Shown piece after piece: positions 10,758-25,075 of a stretch of DNA of 64,000 bases (position 1 is its first letter; the number at the start of each line of letters is the position of its first letter). The notes under the pieces were generated by a model. It saw nothing but the letters and a program-made list of their open reading frames with translations, was not told where the DNA came from and made no database searches. Source of the stretch: Stromatinia cepivora (Eukaryota > Ascomycota > Leotiomycetes > Helotiales > Sclerotiniaceae); contig RCTD01000044.1 of the NCBI GenBank assembly GCA_014898415.1, forward strand, positions 60,355-124,354, written 5' to 3'. The position numbers and the translations under genes are program-made.

Positions 10758-10775
10758 CTACCCCCCCCCTTCAAA
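10758..10775 (-). other. Polypurine tract of family A copy 2
   Basis: On the plus strand this is CTACCCCCCCCCTTC. On the coding strand it is a run of nine G next to the 3' LTR, as expected for plus-strand priming. The other family A copies have shorter purine runs here (AAAGAGGGGA, GAAAAGGAG, GAAAGGGAAAA). Confidence 0.6.
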
Positions 10776-10864
10776 AAAACTTACTCTCGAACATTTTACT
10801 CCTTTATTCCTTTATTGTTTCATCGGAAACTAGATTTTATGAAGGTTTATAAGCCCTAAATCAA

Positions 10865-11000
10865 TTAGATTGATCATTTTTGTTGATTTGATCAATTTAC
10901 TGGAAATTAACTAAATTGACCAAATTGACCAAATTAACCAAAATAACGAATGAATTGATCAAATTGACTAAATCGTTTATCAATTGATTAAATTAATATT
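10865..11000 (-). repeat. Palindromic TTGATCAA/TTGACCAA repeats in family A 3' region
   Basis: Short repeats of TTTGGTCAA type are followed by their complement TTGACCAAA. The equivalent stretch occurs in every family A copy, at about 283-375, 22318-22425 and 49310-49435. It lies between the chromodomain end and the 3' LTR. Confidence 0.6.
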
Positions 11001-11599
11001 GATTTATATTCTTTTGATCTAAGGAACCTCTAAAAGGAAAAAGTTTCGATAGAAAGGGAAGAGGGTTGAATTATAGTATAATAAAGATGGATGGTTAATA
11101 TAATCAATTCCGAAATCAATCAGATTATTAATTAAATTAATCAAATCAATTAAATTGAACAAAATCGATAAAGGTAATGTTATATTTCGTTTTTATTATA
11201 TTCAAATTTCCTTTTTGTATGATTTTTAGAATGATAATAGATATGAAATTTTAATATATTGTTTTTATATTGTTTTGGTGGTGGTAGTTTATCTGTTGTA
11301 TAGAGTTCGGGTTATATATATATACAATCAAATTCCTTCGAATTTGTATAGATTCTCGATCTTTTTATAATTATATGCGTATATATTATTATAAAATCAT
11401 AATATCTAGTTTGTTAAATTAAAGAACATTTTTCTTTCCCTTGGTTTTATAAATGAATTATTATTTATATGATTATAATTATTCTTTTTGTTTTTATAGA
11501 GCTTTATTCAATCAAGTAATCGATTAAAAGGATCAAATAATATTGAATTAGTCAAATGAAAATCGTATAAGAGGTATAGTAATGTTTTAAATCGAAAGT

Positions 11600-14500
11600 A
11601 GGATACTAGATGAGATCGATATCATTATTAAATTACAAGATTCTGTATAGTAGGGTTTTTCGTGCTTTCTTTACTGTTAGAATCTTCTCTATTTTTTATT
11701 TCAAATTATTAGTTATATTAATAAACAAAGATAATTCGAATATTTGGTTAGGAAAAGGGTTATCATATACTTTGTATAATCGATCTAAAGGGAAAACAGA
11801 ATGAATTTTCATTGTAATCAGGAGTTCGAGTTTGAAAAAGCTCCCAAATCGATTAATAATCTTGAATCTTCTTTGGATTAGGAAATTCAGTTTCTTAGAT
11901 AATCTTTAAGTAGGGTAACTTTTTATATTAAATTATATATAATCTCTGATATCGAAATCGATCTTATATCGATGAATGTTTATAAATTTCGATATTTTGG
12001 TTTAGAGATGTAATAAACTTTCTTTAATTTGTATAAGAATCAATTTATTGCATTCTGTATATATACAGATATCATATATTCATATTATCTATTAGCTTAC
12101 TAATATCTTCCTTCTATTCACATATACATTTCAATATATACCCGTATAGAGTTTCGTAGGGTATAAGCTCTCCTAAAGAATCGTATAGAAGAGTAAATTG
12201 TATATAATCCATTATGAATAGGAATTCTGATCAATTGTTTTGATAATAACTAATAAACAACCTTAATCACTATTGAAGATATTAATTATAGATCTCAATT
12301 TGATTATCGGTTTGGAGATAATAAGCAATGGATAATTTAAAATCAATTCCTAGGATTTGATTGAATTTCTTTCAGAATTATAATATAAATTGAAGGCTAC
12401 GATTTAATACTATAATATTAAGGGGATTATAATATCGATATATATAATAGAAATATAATTATACTTGAATTTAAGTATCGATTGATTTGTAACAAAATAT
12501 AGAAATAGTTTGCTTTATTAATCAATCAATAATAACTAAAATATTGTTATATCCATATTTATCCTTATTAAAATTGTAATAATCCATAATGACATATTAC
12601 TATATTCAATTAGAAATCGGAAATAAATGCAATAAACCGGGGATACAATCATATAGAACAGAACTACATTTACAAATATAACAATTATATATATATCTAA
12701 CTACAATATCATATATTCTAAGCCAATAATATTATTGAAATAATAAAAGGTAGATTTTACTCATACCAGAATAAACAATAGAAACGGAATTGTAGATTTC
12801 GCAAATCAAATAAATTTGAAGATTGCCGATATCGAGCACTACCAAACAATCATTATAAAATAAAAGGTCATTTTGGAATGATATATACTTGTAACCTTAG
12901 ATAGCTTATATTTTGAATACTAATAAACTATCTGTAATTTTATTCACTTCGATAATACAATTAATTAGATCGAATCAAAGAACAATTTTATTTAAATCGA
13001 TATTAATAATCACTGTTTCGTTTGAATAATACTTTTGTAAAGCTTCTTTTATAATTTCGATATCAATTTGATTATCTTTAATAAATTATTAAAAGCGATT
13101 CTTCTTTTTGATATAGTTCTAAAGATTCAACTTATCGGTCTAATAGATTAAAATATCAGCAAAGAAATTATTCTTTCAAAAATAATATATAATAATAAAA
13201 TTATAATCGAATAATACTTTTGCTTAACAAACTTCTCAGACATTGAGAATTTTAATAATTATAAAATATTCGAGGGTCTTATAATCGATATAAACCTTAA
13301 TTTTATATAATAAACTAGCGAATTCCGTTTTTCAATAATTAAGAGATCAAATAATTGATAATATTTCCTTATTATAAACTTTGTAGTTTAATTCAGTAGC
13401 AATTATGATCTTGGAGAAATAAATTACAGAAAACTAATCTTTGTTATATTATTATAATAATATATTAGCAATTATTCTATCAGATATATTTGTTTCGAAC
13501 ATACAAAAAAATTGATGATTATAATATGATAGAAATAGAGCGGAAATGAACTTTTTCTTTAAGATATTGAATACATTTTGGTATATATCATCGAATATAA
13601 ACTTAATATTTGCTTTAATAAATTCGTTAAAAGATTTCATTATTATACTATAATCCTTAATAAATTATCAATAAAAGTTACAAAAACCGAAGAATAATTA
13701 AATCTCTTTCATTATTATCGGAAAGATCCAATTCTCAATTATTTCCATCTTTTCAGAATCCATCTCTACTTTTTTAATAAAAATGATAAAGTCTAAATAT
13801 TTGATATATATAATATTGAATTTATATTTCTTGAGATCCGCTTGTAGACCAGCGGCTTTTAATCGTTCGAAAATTAGTTTAATATGAATCTAATACTCTT
13901 CTTTGTTCTCAAAGTAAATTAAAATATCATCGAAATATACTGTATAAAAGATATCTAGATAATCAAATAAAATATTATTCATATAACATTGATAAATTAC
14001 AGGATCATTTGTTAATCTAAATAATACAATTTTGTATTTATATAATCTATATCGAATTCGGAAGGTAATATACTTTTTCAAAGTAGAATCCATTTTTATA
14101 CAATGAAAAACTTAACGAATATCGAGCTTAATAAAAATCTTAGTATCGAAAAACCGGAAAAGTGTTTCATCGATTAAAAAGAAGGAATACCAATCTTTAT
14201 ATATCAGGGAATTCAATAATCTGAAATCTATATAGAACCTCAGATTATTATTGGGTATTCTAATGAATAAAATAGATATAATATAAGGGGTTTGATTAAA
14301 TTCAATGAAATCTTGATTGAGATTATTTATAATATACTTTTTGATGATTTTCAATTATTCTAAAGATATCTTATAAATCGAACTATAATATAAAACTTTT
14401 CCTTTTTTGTCTTCCAATATGATTTTATAATTATAAGATTGGTTAGAAGATAAAATATTTGATTCATACTTAGAAAAGGTTTGATAATATTATTGATATT

Positions 14501-15777
14501 CAAATAGTATTTCAGATTCTGAATCGATTTCAGCCAATACTTAATCGAATCTTTTTCGAACTTTTGTATTCTTGAATTCGATAAAAATAGTTAATACTCT
14601 CTCTTCTATATATTATTTGTTCTATTGAAAATTTATTATATTATCAAGTTTTTTCAAAATAATAATAAAAAGTTCAATTTGTTTGTCTCTTTTGTATTCT
14701 AATTGGAACTTATCAGACTTAAATATATATAGATCAAGGATTTCAGGCGATATACAAAGAAGAAATTCATGGTTCTACAATGATAATATAATTAATCGAA
14801 AAGGAAATAGATTGAATTTGAAGGGAATCGGGGCTTTTTCTTTTTCAATAAGAATCTATATTGTATTTATATTTGAAGATTCTTATTATATATTATCAAT
14901 TACGATTAATCTATTCAATTATAAATCTCTTCGATTTTAATATTCTTCGAATTGGTTATTTTATCGATCAATATTTTATTAAATTAATCAATCGATTTTC
15001 TGTTTGTAATAGGATGATTGAATAATAAGGAGATTATTCGAATAGAAAATAATATAAAGTCTTTCTTTAGATTATTCGAAATATTGATTAAAGTAATTGA
15101 ATTTCGTTTGGATCTTTGATAATCAAAGTCTATTTAAAATAATATTATAATTTTTTAATTCAATAATAAAAAAAGGAATAAAAAATTATTTACAATTATC
15201 GATCATTAAATTAAAGAATATAAAATAGATAATGATATAGCCTTATATATTATTATACTCTTTAACTTCAATCGAAACTTCAAATAATATAATTCTTAAT
15301 TTAAATATAAGAAATAAACAAATAAAAAATATAATATTGATAAAAACGAATCTATTTACTTTAAAATCAATAAATACTCTTAATCAATAAATATAATTAT
15401 TCTTCGAAAGATTATAAAAAAAATAAATACTTCTTTTTTTATAAATTTTGTTAGATTAAGAAATCTTATATTCTATATAACATTTAGAATAGAAATAAAG
15501 TCTAAATATTTGATTTTAAACACTTTTCTTCTTCTAAATAAATATTCTATATAATTTCAATTATAGATTTTGAATTGAAGTCTTCTTCGATATCCCGATA
15601 TTCTTTGAATTCTTTTATTTCTTTTTATATTATCTCAATCTCATTAAGATTATCGATATAAGGTATCGATATATATCCTGCCCCAAAAAAAGGAAAAGGT
15701 AACAAATATTTAAAATTCGAATAATTATTAAATATAATAGAGTCTATATATCCAAAAGGAATATTCCAGAATAGAAA
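11600..15777 (-). pseudogene. Family A copy 2 pol: protease, RT, RNase H, integrase, chromodomain
   Basis: Reading leftward, protease homology lies at about 15240-15430. RT is at 14354-14112 (FIEFNQTPYIISILF, NNNLRFYIDFRLLNSL) and 14093-13890, where VYFDDILIY is the Y-x-D-D catalytic box and LFRLTNDPVIYQ the PFGLxNAP block. RNase H begins at 13640 (KSFNEFIKANIKFIFDD). The integrase zinc-finger region is at about 12650-12850, with C-x2-C still readable, and a degenerate chromodomain lies near 11605-11760. The order is typical of Ty3/Gypsy chromoviruses. Dispersed stops prevent expression. Confidence 0.8.
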
Positions 15778-16059
15778 TGTTACGAATCGTGAATCACAGG
15801 AGGCTAACCATGTGATACCTTTTATCTCCCATATCAATTTATAAGCTGATCATCTGTGTATATACATTATGAATTATATGATTTAATATAATAAAATGGT
15901 AATCCTAATAATGTATATATATAATTCTGTAATCTACAAATGAGTATTTGTGTATATATATCTAATCGTTCCTTATAAGCCATAATTCTTTAATTGTAAA
16001 TTCTAAGGAATATAATTAATCCTGTTTATTTAATTCTATTATGGTTTTTGTATATCATA
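15778..16059 (+). repeat. 5' LTR of family A copy 3
   Basis: The outer start TGTTACGAATCGTGAATC is nearly intact. The inner end TTGTATATCATA is a mutated TTGTGCGTCACA. The leader that follows begins TTATCTACAATTC. Confidence 0.94.
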
Positions 16060-16799
16060 TTATCTACAATTCATTTATAAGTATCCGGCTATCTAATGAT
16101 TTTCCAAATAATACTTTATTTTAATAATATCTTTTTAGATGAACTTTTACAAATATTATATTCAAAGGAAGAAGATCTATTCTGATTTAATCGATAAAGA
16201 TAAATCCTTTTAAAAGTATATCATCATTTTCATAATGTAACGAATTCCTTTTCCTGTATACTCCGAATCTTCGAAAATATATTCTGAGGAATTCTTTCCT
16301 TTTCCTTAATTATTTCAACAATCTTTCGAAGAAAATATGAATACAGGATTGAATAATATTATTATTAGAAGAAAGAAGATTGATAAAAAGAAGATTCTAA
16401 TATATAAAGCTGATGCTTTTAATAGTTCAATTATTTCTTCCGAATTATTATTATAATTACAAGATCTTTATATAATAATTATAAATTTGAAAAAAGAGAA
16501 TCGATAATTGAAAACTATAATGACGATAAGTTCTATAATAATATAACCTTTTTTTGAACCCCAAATGATATCTATATAGATATTCAGATTAATAATAATA
16601 TCTAAAACTCCTCTTATTTCTTTAATCGAAATCCAAAGATCTTCATTTAAACAAATTCGAAGATTTTGAAATCAAAGAAAGAAAACTTTGATTAGATAAT
16701 CTGATTATTCGGGGTCCTTCAATAATTCTTTTTTTCTTTCAGGAAATAATAATCCATTTAATAATCAAGGGTCCTTTTATTTAAAAAGCTGATCTAATT

Positions 16800-19700
16800 A
16801 AATAAAATTGTATTCCTATATTAGTCACAATTTATAGTAAGATATATATATATCAAAACTTACAAATCTTATTACTAAACTTAACGATAGTATTAAATCT
16901 AAAACTAGTTTGTGGCAATTATTAATCATAAAACGATTCGAACTGTATACTATATCACTTAAAAATGAAATACAACATTGTGTATACATAATCAACCAAA
17001 CCGAATCAAAAGTACAAATATATTGTTATACTCTTTATATACAAATACTCTGATTCATAGTATTCGAATTGATCGAATAACTTATAGCGATTTATCAGAA
17101 CCCGATCGAAATCGATGATACTCGCTTTCAATATAAGATGTAGATTATGTTTAATACAATTTGATATAGCAACTTCCTAGAATGATATAGAAAATTCAGA
17201 TTATTTGTTATCCAAATAAAGATTACTAATAATAAAATTCTATTTAGAGATTTTGAATAAAAGATTTCCGATTTTCTTTTACAAACAATAATAATATCTA
17301 TTAAGGATTATAAGATTATAAAAGAATTTGTGAATATATTTATTAGAATAGATTAAAATGAAATTTCATTATAAGAATAAAACCGATATTGTATTAGACG
17401 AAAAACTTTTATAGTTATTTGTAAATTAATAATTATTATAAATTCTTTACAATCCTTTTAGAATTTTAATAATTCTAATTTTGAAATCTTTATATTCCTG
17501 AAACCATTTCCATTCTGAAATACTCTTCCTGGATATACCAGTTCTACTGTATTCAATAATTATTCGAACTTCAAATGCTTATTGTCTTTTTTCTTTCCTG
17601 AAATAGTATATATATTGATGTTTTGTATTAATAACTTCAATGAAATCGAGATGGTATAAGAAGAAGTAGAAGAATTCAAAGAATATTGGGATGCTGAAGA
17701 AGATTTCAATCTAGAAATTATAATTGAAATTATATAGAATATCTATTTAGAAAAAGAAAAATATTTAAAACCAAATATTTAGATTCCGTTTTTATTCTAA
17801 ACGTTATATAGAATATAAGATTTTTTGATTTGTTAAAATTTATAAAAGGAAAAGTATTCATTTTTTCTTATAATCTTTCGAAAAATGATTATATTTATCG
17901 ATTAAGAATATTTATTGATTTCAAAACAAATGAATTCGTTTTTATTAATATTATACTCCTTAATTATTTATTTCCTATATTTAAATCAAGAATTATATTA
18001 TTTGAAGTTTCAATTGAAGTTAAAGAGTATAATAATATATAAAGCTATATTATTACTTATTTTATATTCCTTAATTTAATAATCGATAATTATAAACAAT
18101 TTTTTATCCCTTTTCTTATTATTGAATTAAAAAATTATAATATTATTTTAGATAAACTTTGGTTATCAAAGATTCAAACGAAATTCGATTACTTTAATCG
18201 ATATTTTGAATGATTTAAAAAGAAATCCTATATTATTTTCTATTCGAATAATCTTTTTGTTATTTAATCATCTTTTTACAAATGAAAAATCGATTGATTA
18301 ATTCAATAAAATATTGATCAACAAAATGATCAACTCAAAGAATATTGAAATCGAAAAGATTTATAATTAAATAAATCAATTGTAATTGATAATATATAAC
18401 AAAAATCTTCAAATATAAATATAATATAAACTTTTATTGAAAAGGAAGAAGCCTTAATTCTTTTTAAATTCAATCTATCTTTTTCTCAATTAATTATATT
18501 ATTATTATAAATCTATGAATACCTTTTTTATATATCGTTCGAAATTCTTGATCTATATACATTTAAATCCGATAAGTTTCAATTAGAATACAAAAAAGAT
18601 AAATAAACTAAATTCTTTATTATTATTTTAAAAGAACTTAATAATATAATAGATTTTCAATAGAACAAATGATATACAGAAAAGAAAATATTAATTGTTT
18701 TGATCGAATTCAAGAATACAAAAGTTCGAAAGAAACTCGATCGAGTATTAACTGAAATTGATTCAGAACCCGAAATATTATTTGAATATCGATAATATCA
18801 TTAAGTCTTTTTCAAATATGAATCAAATATCTTGTTTTTTAATCAATTTTATGATTATAAAATCATATTGGAAAACAAAAAAGAATAAGTTTTATATTAT
18901 AATCCATTTTATAAGATATCCCTGGAACAATTGAAAATCATTAAAGAATATATTATGGATAATCTCAGCAAAGGTTTTATTGAATCTAATCAAGTTTCTT
19001 ATATTATACCTATCTTATTCGTTAAGAAATCTAATAATAATTTAAGATTCTATATAGATTTCAGATTATTGAATTCCTTAATATATAAAGATCGATATCC
19101 CTTCCTTTTGATCAACGAAATACTTTCTCGGTTTTCTGGTGTTAAGGTTTTTATCAAACTCGATATTCGTTAAGCTTTTCATTATATAAAAATGGATCTT
19201 GTTTTGGAAAAGTATATTACTTTTCGAATCCGATATGGATTATACAAATGTAAGATCGTATCATTCAGATTAACGAATGATTCTATAATCTATTAATATT
19301 ATATAAATGATATTCTATTCGATTATCTAGATATCTTTTGTATAATATACCTCGATAATATTTTAATCTATTTCGAGAATGAAGAAGAATATTAAATTTA
19401 TATTAAACTAATTCTCGAATGATTAGAAATTGTTGGTCTATAAATGGATCTCAAGAAATATAAATTCAATATTATACATATTAAATATTTGGGCTTTATT
19501 ATCTTTATTAAAGGAGTAGAAATGAATTTTGAAAAGATTGAGGTAGTTGAAAATTGGATTTTTCCGATAATAATGAAAGGGATCCAATCATTTTTTGATT
19601 TTTGTAATTTTTATTGATGATTTATTAAGGATTACAATATAATAACGAAATCTCTTAATGAATTTATTAAAGCAAACATTAAATTCGTATTCGACGAAGT

Positions 19701-21870
19701 ATACCAAAATGTATTTAATATTTTGAAGAAAAAGCTTATCTTTGCTTTACTTTTGTAATACTATAATTATTGATTCCTTTGTATACTCGAAACAGATATA
19801 TTCGATAGAATAATTGTTAGTATATTATTATAATAGTATAATGAAGATTGGTTTTTTATAGTTTATTTCTTCAAGATCATAATTACTATTGAACTGAATT
19901 ATGAAGTTTATAATAAGGAAATACTATTAATCATTCGATCTCTCAATTATTGGAAAGCAGAACTTGCTGATTCACTATATAAAATCAAGGTTTATATCGA
20001 TTATAAAGCTCTCGAATATTTCATAATTATTAAGATTCTCAATGTCCGATAAATTCGCTAGGCAGAAGTTCTAATTGATTATAATTTCATTATTATATAT
20101 CACTCTGGAAAAGATAATCCTTTTGTTGATACCTTAATTTGTTGGACCAACGAATTGGACCTTCAGAACTATATCAAAAAGAAGAATCGCCTTTAATAAT
20201 TTATTAAAGATAATCAAATTGATACCGAAATCATAAAAGAAACTTTACGAAAACATCATTCAAACGAAACAACAATTATTAATATCGATTTAAATGAAAT
20301 CGTTCTTCGATTCGATCTAATTAACTGTATCATCGAAGCAAATAAAATTATAGATAGCTTATTAATATTCAGAATATAAGCTATTAAAGGTTATAAGTAT
20401 ATATTACTTCAAAATAATCTTTTGTTTTATAATGATCGTTTGATAGTACCTGACATCGATAATCTTCGAATTTATTTGATTCGTGAAACTTATAATTCTG
20501 TTTCTATTGTTCATTTTGGTATGAGTAAAATCTATTTTTTATTATTTCAATAATACTATTGATTCAGAATATATAATATTATAGTCAGATATATATATAA
20601 TTGTTATATTTGCAAATGTAGTTCTATTCTATACGATTGTACTTCTGGTTTATTGTATCCATTTCCGATTCTTAATCAAGTATAGTAATACATTATTATA
20701 GATTATTATAATTTTAATAAGAATAAATATAAATATAACAACATTTTAGTTATTATTAATTGATTAACGAAGCAAGCTATTTCTATACTTTGTTATAAAT
20801 CAATCGATATTCAAACTTAAATATAATTATATCTTTATTATATATATTGATATTATAATCTCTTTAATATTATAGTATCGAATTGCGGTCTTCAATTTAT
20901 ATTATAGTTCTGAAAAGAATTCAGTCAAATCCTAGGAGCTGATTTCAAACTATCTATTATTCATTATTTTCAAATTGATAATCAAACTGAGATTTATAAT
21001 TAATATCTTCAATAGTAATTAAGGTTATTTGTTAATTATTATCAAAACAATTAATCAGAATTTCTATTTATAATAGATTATACATAACTTACTCTTTTAT
21101 ATGATTTTTTAGAAAGGTTTATATTCTATAAAACCTTATACAGATATACACCGAAACATATATAAGAATAAAAGAAAGATATTAATAAGCCAATAAATGA
21201 TATAAATATATATAATACCTATATATATATAGAATATAATAGATTAGCTTTTGCATAAACAAAAGAAGACTTATTATATATCCAAACCAAAATATCGAAA
21301 TTTATAAATGCTTATTAATATAAAATCGATTTCGATATTGAAGATTATATATAACTTAATGTAAAGAGTTACCCTACTTAGAGATTATTTAAAAAACTGG
21401 ATTTCCTAATTCAAAGAAGATTCAAAATTATTGATCGATTTGGGAGCTTTTTTAAATTCGAACTTTTGATTATGATAAAGATTCATTCTGTTTTTTCTCC
21501 AGATCGATTATACAAAATATATAATGATTTTCTTTTTGATCAAATATTCGAATTATTTCCGTTTATTAATATACCTAATAATTCGAAATAAAAAATAAAG
21601 AAGATTTTAATAATAAAGAAAATATGAAAAACTCTATTATACAAAATCTTATAATTTAATAACAATATCGATTTTATCTAATATCCTATTTCTGATCTTA
21701 AAACATTATTATATCTTCTATACGATTTTCATTTAATTAATCCAATATTGTCTGGTCCTCTTAATCAATTAATTGATTAAATAAAATTCTATAAAAACAA
21801 AAAGAATAATTATAATTATATAAATAACAATTTATCTATAAAATCAAGAGAAAGAAAAATGTTCTTCAAT
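16800..21870 (+). pseudogene. Family A copy 3 gag-pol with chromodomain
   Basis: Capsid-like text occurs at about 16860-17420 (YRKFRLFVIQIK, NKILFRDFE). An acidic linker follows near 17660-17720. The protease block is open at 17830-18042 (70 codons), with the active Asp-Ser-Gly changed to Asp-Phe-Lys. RT is open at 18931-19173 (SYIIPILFVKKSNNNLRFY), with a mutated catalytic box near 19340. RNase H reads YKIKVYIDYKALEYF near 19977-20022. The integrase zinc finger (VHFGMSKIY, then CYICKC) lies at about 20510-20625. The C-terminal chromodomain at 21575-21705 retains KTLLYKIL..FNNNIDF..YPISDLKT. It is nonfunctional. Confidence 0.85.
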
Positions 21871-22535
21871 TCAATAGATTAAATATTATGATTTTATAAT
21901 AGTATATATATATATAATCACGAAAGAATCGAAAATCCATATAAATTCGAAGAAATTTGATTGTATATATATATAACCCGAACTCCATACAACAGACGAA
22001 CTGCCACCACCAAGATAATACAAAGGCAATATATTTCAAAAACTTATATTTATCATTTCAAAAATTATATAAAAGAGAAGCTTGAATATAATAAGAACGA
22101 AATATGATATCATCTTTATCAATTTCATTCAATTTGATTGATTTAATCAATTTAATCGATTAACTTGATCGATTTCGGAATTGACCATATTAACCATCTA
22201 TCATCATTATACTATAATTCAACCTCCTTCCCTTTTCTATTGAAACTTTTTCCTTTCAGAGGTTCTCCAAATCAAAAAGAATACGAATTAATATTAATTT
22301 AATCAATTGATAAACGATTTAATCGATTTGATCAATTCATTTGTCATTTTGGTCAATTTGATCGATTAATTTGATCAATTTGATCAATTTCCAGTAAATT
22401 GATCAAATCAATTAAAATAATCAATCTAATTGATTTAGAATTCATAAACCTTTACAAAATCTGATTTCCGATAAAATAGTAATGGAATAAAGGAGTGAAA
22501 CGTTTAAGGGCAAGCTTTTCCGAAAAGGAGAATAG

Positions 22536-22817
22536 TATTACAAATTATGAATTATAAAAGGTTAACTATATAATATCTCTTATTTTTTATATCAATTTAT
22601 AAATTAATCATCCATATATATACATTACAAATTATAAAATTTAATATAATAAAATAGTAATCTTAATAATATATATATACAATTTCACAGTTTACAAATA
22701 AATATTTATATATATATATCTAGTTGCTCTTTATAAATCATAATTCTTCAATTATAGATTCTAAGGAATATAATTGACCCTATTTATTCAGCTCTACTAC
22801 GGCTCTTGTGCGTCACA
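22536..22817 (+). repeat. 3' LTR of family A copy 3
   Basis: The inner start TATTACAAATTATG is mutated. The outer end CTTGTGCGTCACA is intact. The LTR is 282 bp, like its partner. Confidence 0.94.
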
Positions 22818-24270
22818 AGAAACAGTTTCAGGAATATAGAGATTTCAAAATTGAAGTTATTAAAACTCTGAGAGGATTGTAAGGGATTCGTAATAACCGT
22901 TAATTTGCAAATAACTATAGAGATATCTTATTCAATATAATATTAATTTTGTTTTTGTAATGAAACTTTATTTTGATCTATTTTAATAAATATCTTCATG
23001 AATTCTTCTATAGTTTTGTAATCCTTAATAGATATAATTATTACTCGCAAAAGAAAATCGGAGATCTTTTATTCAAAATCCCTGAATAGGATTTTATCAT
23101 CAATAATCTCCATTTAAATAATAAATAATCTGAACTTTCTATATTATTCTAAAAAGTTGTTATATCGAATTGTATTAGATATAACCCACATCTTGTATTA
23201 AAAGCGAATATCATCGATTTCAATCGGGTTCCGATGGATCACTACAAATTATTCAACCAATTCGAATACTATGAATCGAAGTATTTGTATATAAAAAGTA
23301 TAATAATATACTTATACTTCCAATTCGGTTTAATCGATTATATATATATAATATTACATTTCATTCTTAAATGATATAATATATAACTCGAATTATTTTA
23401 TAATTAATAATTACTAGAGATTAATTTTAGATTCAATATTATCGCTAAATTTAATAATAAGATTTGTAGATTTTAATATATATATATCTCAATATAAATT
23501 ATAATTAATACAGAAATAAGATCTTAATCAATTAGATCGGTTTTTTGAATAAAAGGATCCCTGATTATTATATAAATTATTATTTCCCGAAAAAAAAAAG
23601 AACTATCGGAGAACCCTAAGTGATCAAATTATCTAATCAAAGTTTTCTTTTTTTGAACTCGGGATCTTCAGGTTTGCTTGAATGAAGATTCTTGATTTTC
23701 GATTAAAGGAATAAAGGGAATCCTAAATACTACTATTAATCTGAATGCTTATATAAACATTATTTGGGATTCAGAAGAAGGTTATATTATTGTACAGCTT
23801 ATCGTCATTATAGTTTTCAATTATCGATTCTCCTTTTTCAAATTTATAATCATTGTATAAAGATCTTATAATTGTAATAATAAATCAAAAAGAGCAATTG
23901 AACTACTAGGAATATCAATTTTATATACTAGAATCTTCTCTTTATCAATCTTCTTTTTTCCAATAATAATATTATCCAAACCAAATCTATATCTATATTT
24001 TCTTCGAAGAATTGTTGAACTAATTGAGGAGAAGAAAAGAGTTCCTCAGAATATATTTTCGAAGATTCGGAATATACAAAAGAAAAAGTTCATTATATTA
24101 TAAAAATAATAATACACTTCTAAAGAGATTTATTTTCATCAATTAAATCGGAATAGATCTTCTTCCTTTGAATATAATATTCGTAAAAGTTCATCTAAAA
24201 AGATATTATTAAAATAAAATATTATTTGAAAGATTATCAAATAGCCAGATACTTGTAAATGAATTATAAA
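22818..24270 (-). pseudogene. Family A copy 2 gag region, upstream part
   Basis: This is the 5' part of copy 2, separated from its pol by the plus-strand family A insertion. The join is exact: the sequence ending at 15777 and that starting at 22818 share AGAAA. The segment aligns in reverse with 16060-17530 of copy 3. It holds the leader and a capsid-like region full of stops. Confidence 0.7.
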
Positions 24271-24273
24271 TAA

Positions 24274-24555
24274 TATAATATACAAAAACTATAATAAAAC
24301 TGAATAAACAAGATCAATTATATTCCTTAGAATCTATAATTGAAGAATTATAATTTATAAAAAACGAATAAATATATATATACCAATACTTATTCGTAAA
24401 CTGTAAGATTGTATATATATATTATTAAGATTATCATTTTACTATATTAAATCGTATGATTCGTAATGTATATATACGGACGATCAGCTCATTAATTGGT
24501 ATGGAAGATAAGAGGTATCACGTGATTAGCCTTCTGTGATTCACGATTCGTGACA
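24274..24555 (-). repeat. 5' LTR of family A copy 2 (282 bp)
   Basis: The outer end (TTCACGATTCGTGACA) is intact. The inner end (TATAATATACAAAAAC) is a mutated TGTGACGCACAAGAGC. It is followed on the left by the leader, which does not begin with TGG. Confidence 0.92.
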
Positions 24556-25075
24556 ATTAAAGCAGATGAAATACTTTACGAGTATCAAAAGGAATATCGA
24601 TCTTTCAATTTTCATGGAAACTAAGATCGTGGTAAATACTACAAAAACAAAGGAAAACCTTGAGAGAATAAACAATTATATAAAGATCTAATACAATTGA
24701 ATACTATTTTCAAGAATAAATTATTTAAGGAAAAGATAGAACAGAAATGCAAAAACAAATTCTGTTTCGAATACAGCAAATTAGAATATCGAGTCAGAGA
24801 TTTTTAAAGTAAAAGATTATTAGGAAAAGATTATTATAAGAAATTCAATAAAGATCAATTCAATGTTATTTTTGTATTTTAATTATATGTTTCAAATCCA
24901 ATTAAAGATGATAATTATAAATATAAAGAATATCAAAAGGAAATTGATATAATATTATAAGACCAGGAAAGATTGAATGCTATAGATCAATACAAATTGG
25001 AGTGTTTCTGAATCCCTTTATTTTTCTTTATGAAGGAAAATCTGAAAGAAATATTATCGATAGAATATACAATGA
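24556..25075 (+). pseudogene. Family D gag, C-terminal part with degenerate zinc knuckle
   Basis: This continues the capsid frame interrupted at 4974, starting with the duplicated ATTAA. At 24763-24804 the frame reads C-F-E-Y-S-K-L-E-Y-R-V-R-D-F. That fits a CX2CX4HX4C nucleocapsid knuckle in which the second Cys, the His and the last Cys have been replaced. It then runs to the next insertion at 25076. RNA binding by this product is unlikely. Confidence 0.55.

Larger units (their letters stand above)
15778..22817 (+). mobile_element. Chromovirus family A, copy 3 (plus, 7040 bp), complete
   Basis: It is inserted in the gag/protease region of copy 2 in the opposite orientation. The target duplication AGAAA (15773-15777 and 22818-22822) is exact. 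LTRs are 282 bp. Gag lies at about 16800-17600, protease 17830-18042, RT 18931-19440, RNase H 19600-20100, integrase 20400-21100, chromodomain 21570-21710, and then a noncoding 3' region. All frames are interrupted. Confidence 0.95.
4975..24555 (-). mobile_element. Chromovirus family A, copy 2 (minus), with two nested insertions
   Basis: This is a complete Ty3/Gypsy element reading right to left, flanked by ATTAA (4970-4974 and 24556-24560). Subtracting Copia B and the family A plus copy with their 5-bp duplications leaves 7035 bp, essentially the length of the other complete copies (7040 and 7045 bp). The 5' LTR is at 24274-24555. The 3' LTR is split by Copia B. Order on the minus strand is gag, protease, RT, RNase H, integrase, chromodomain. 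Every frame has stops. Confidence 0.93.

Noticed and set aside
10758..10770. Assembly artefact at the nine-C run
   Set aside because: The run is in the right place for the polypurine tract of the minus-strand family A copy, so a biological origin is simpler.
14683..14940. Plus-strand 85-codon frame
   Set aside because: Opposite strand of the family A copy 2 pol region upstream of RT.
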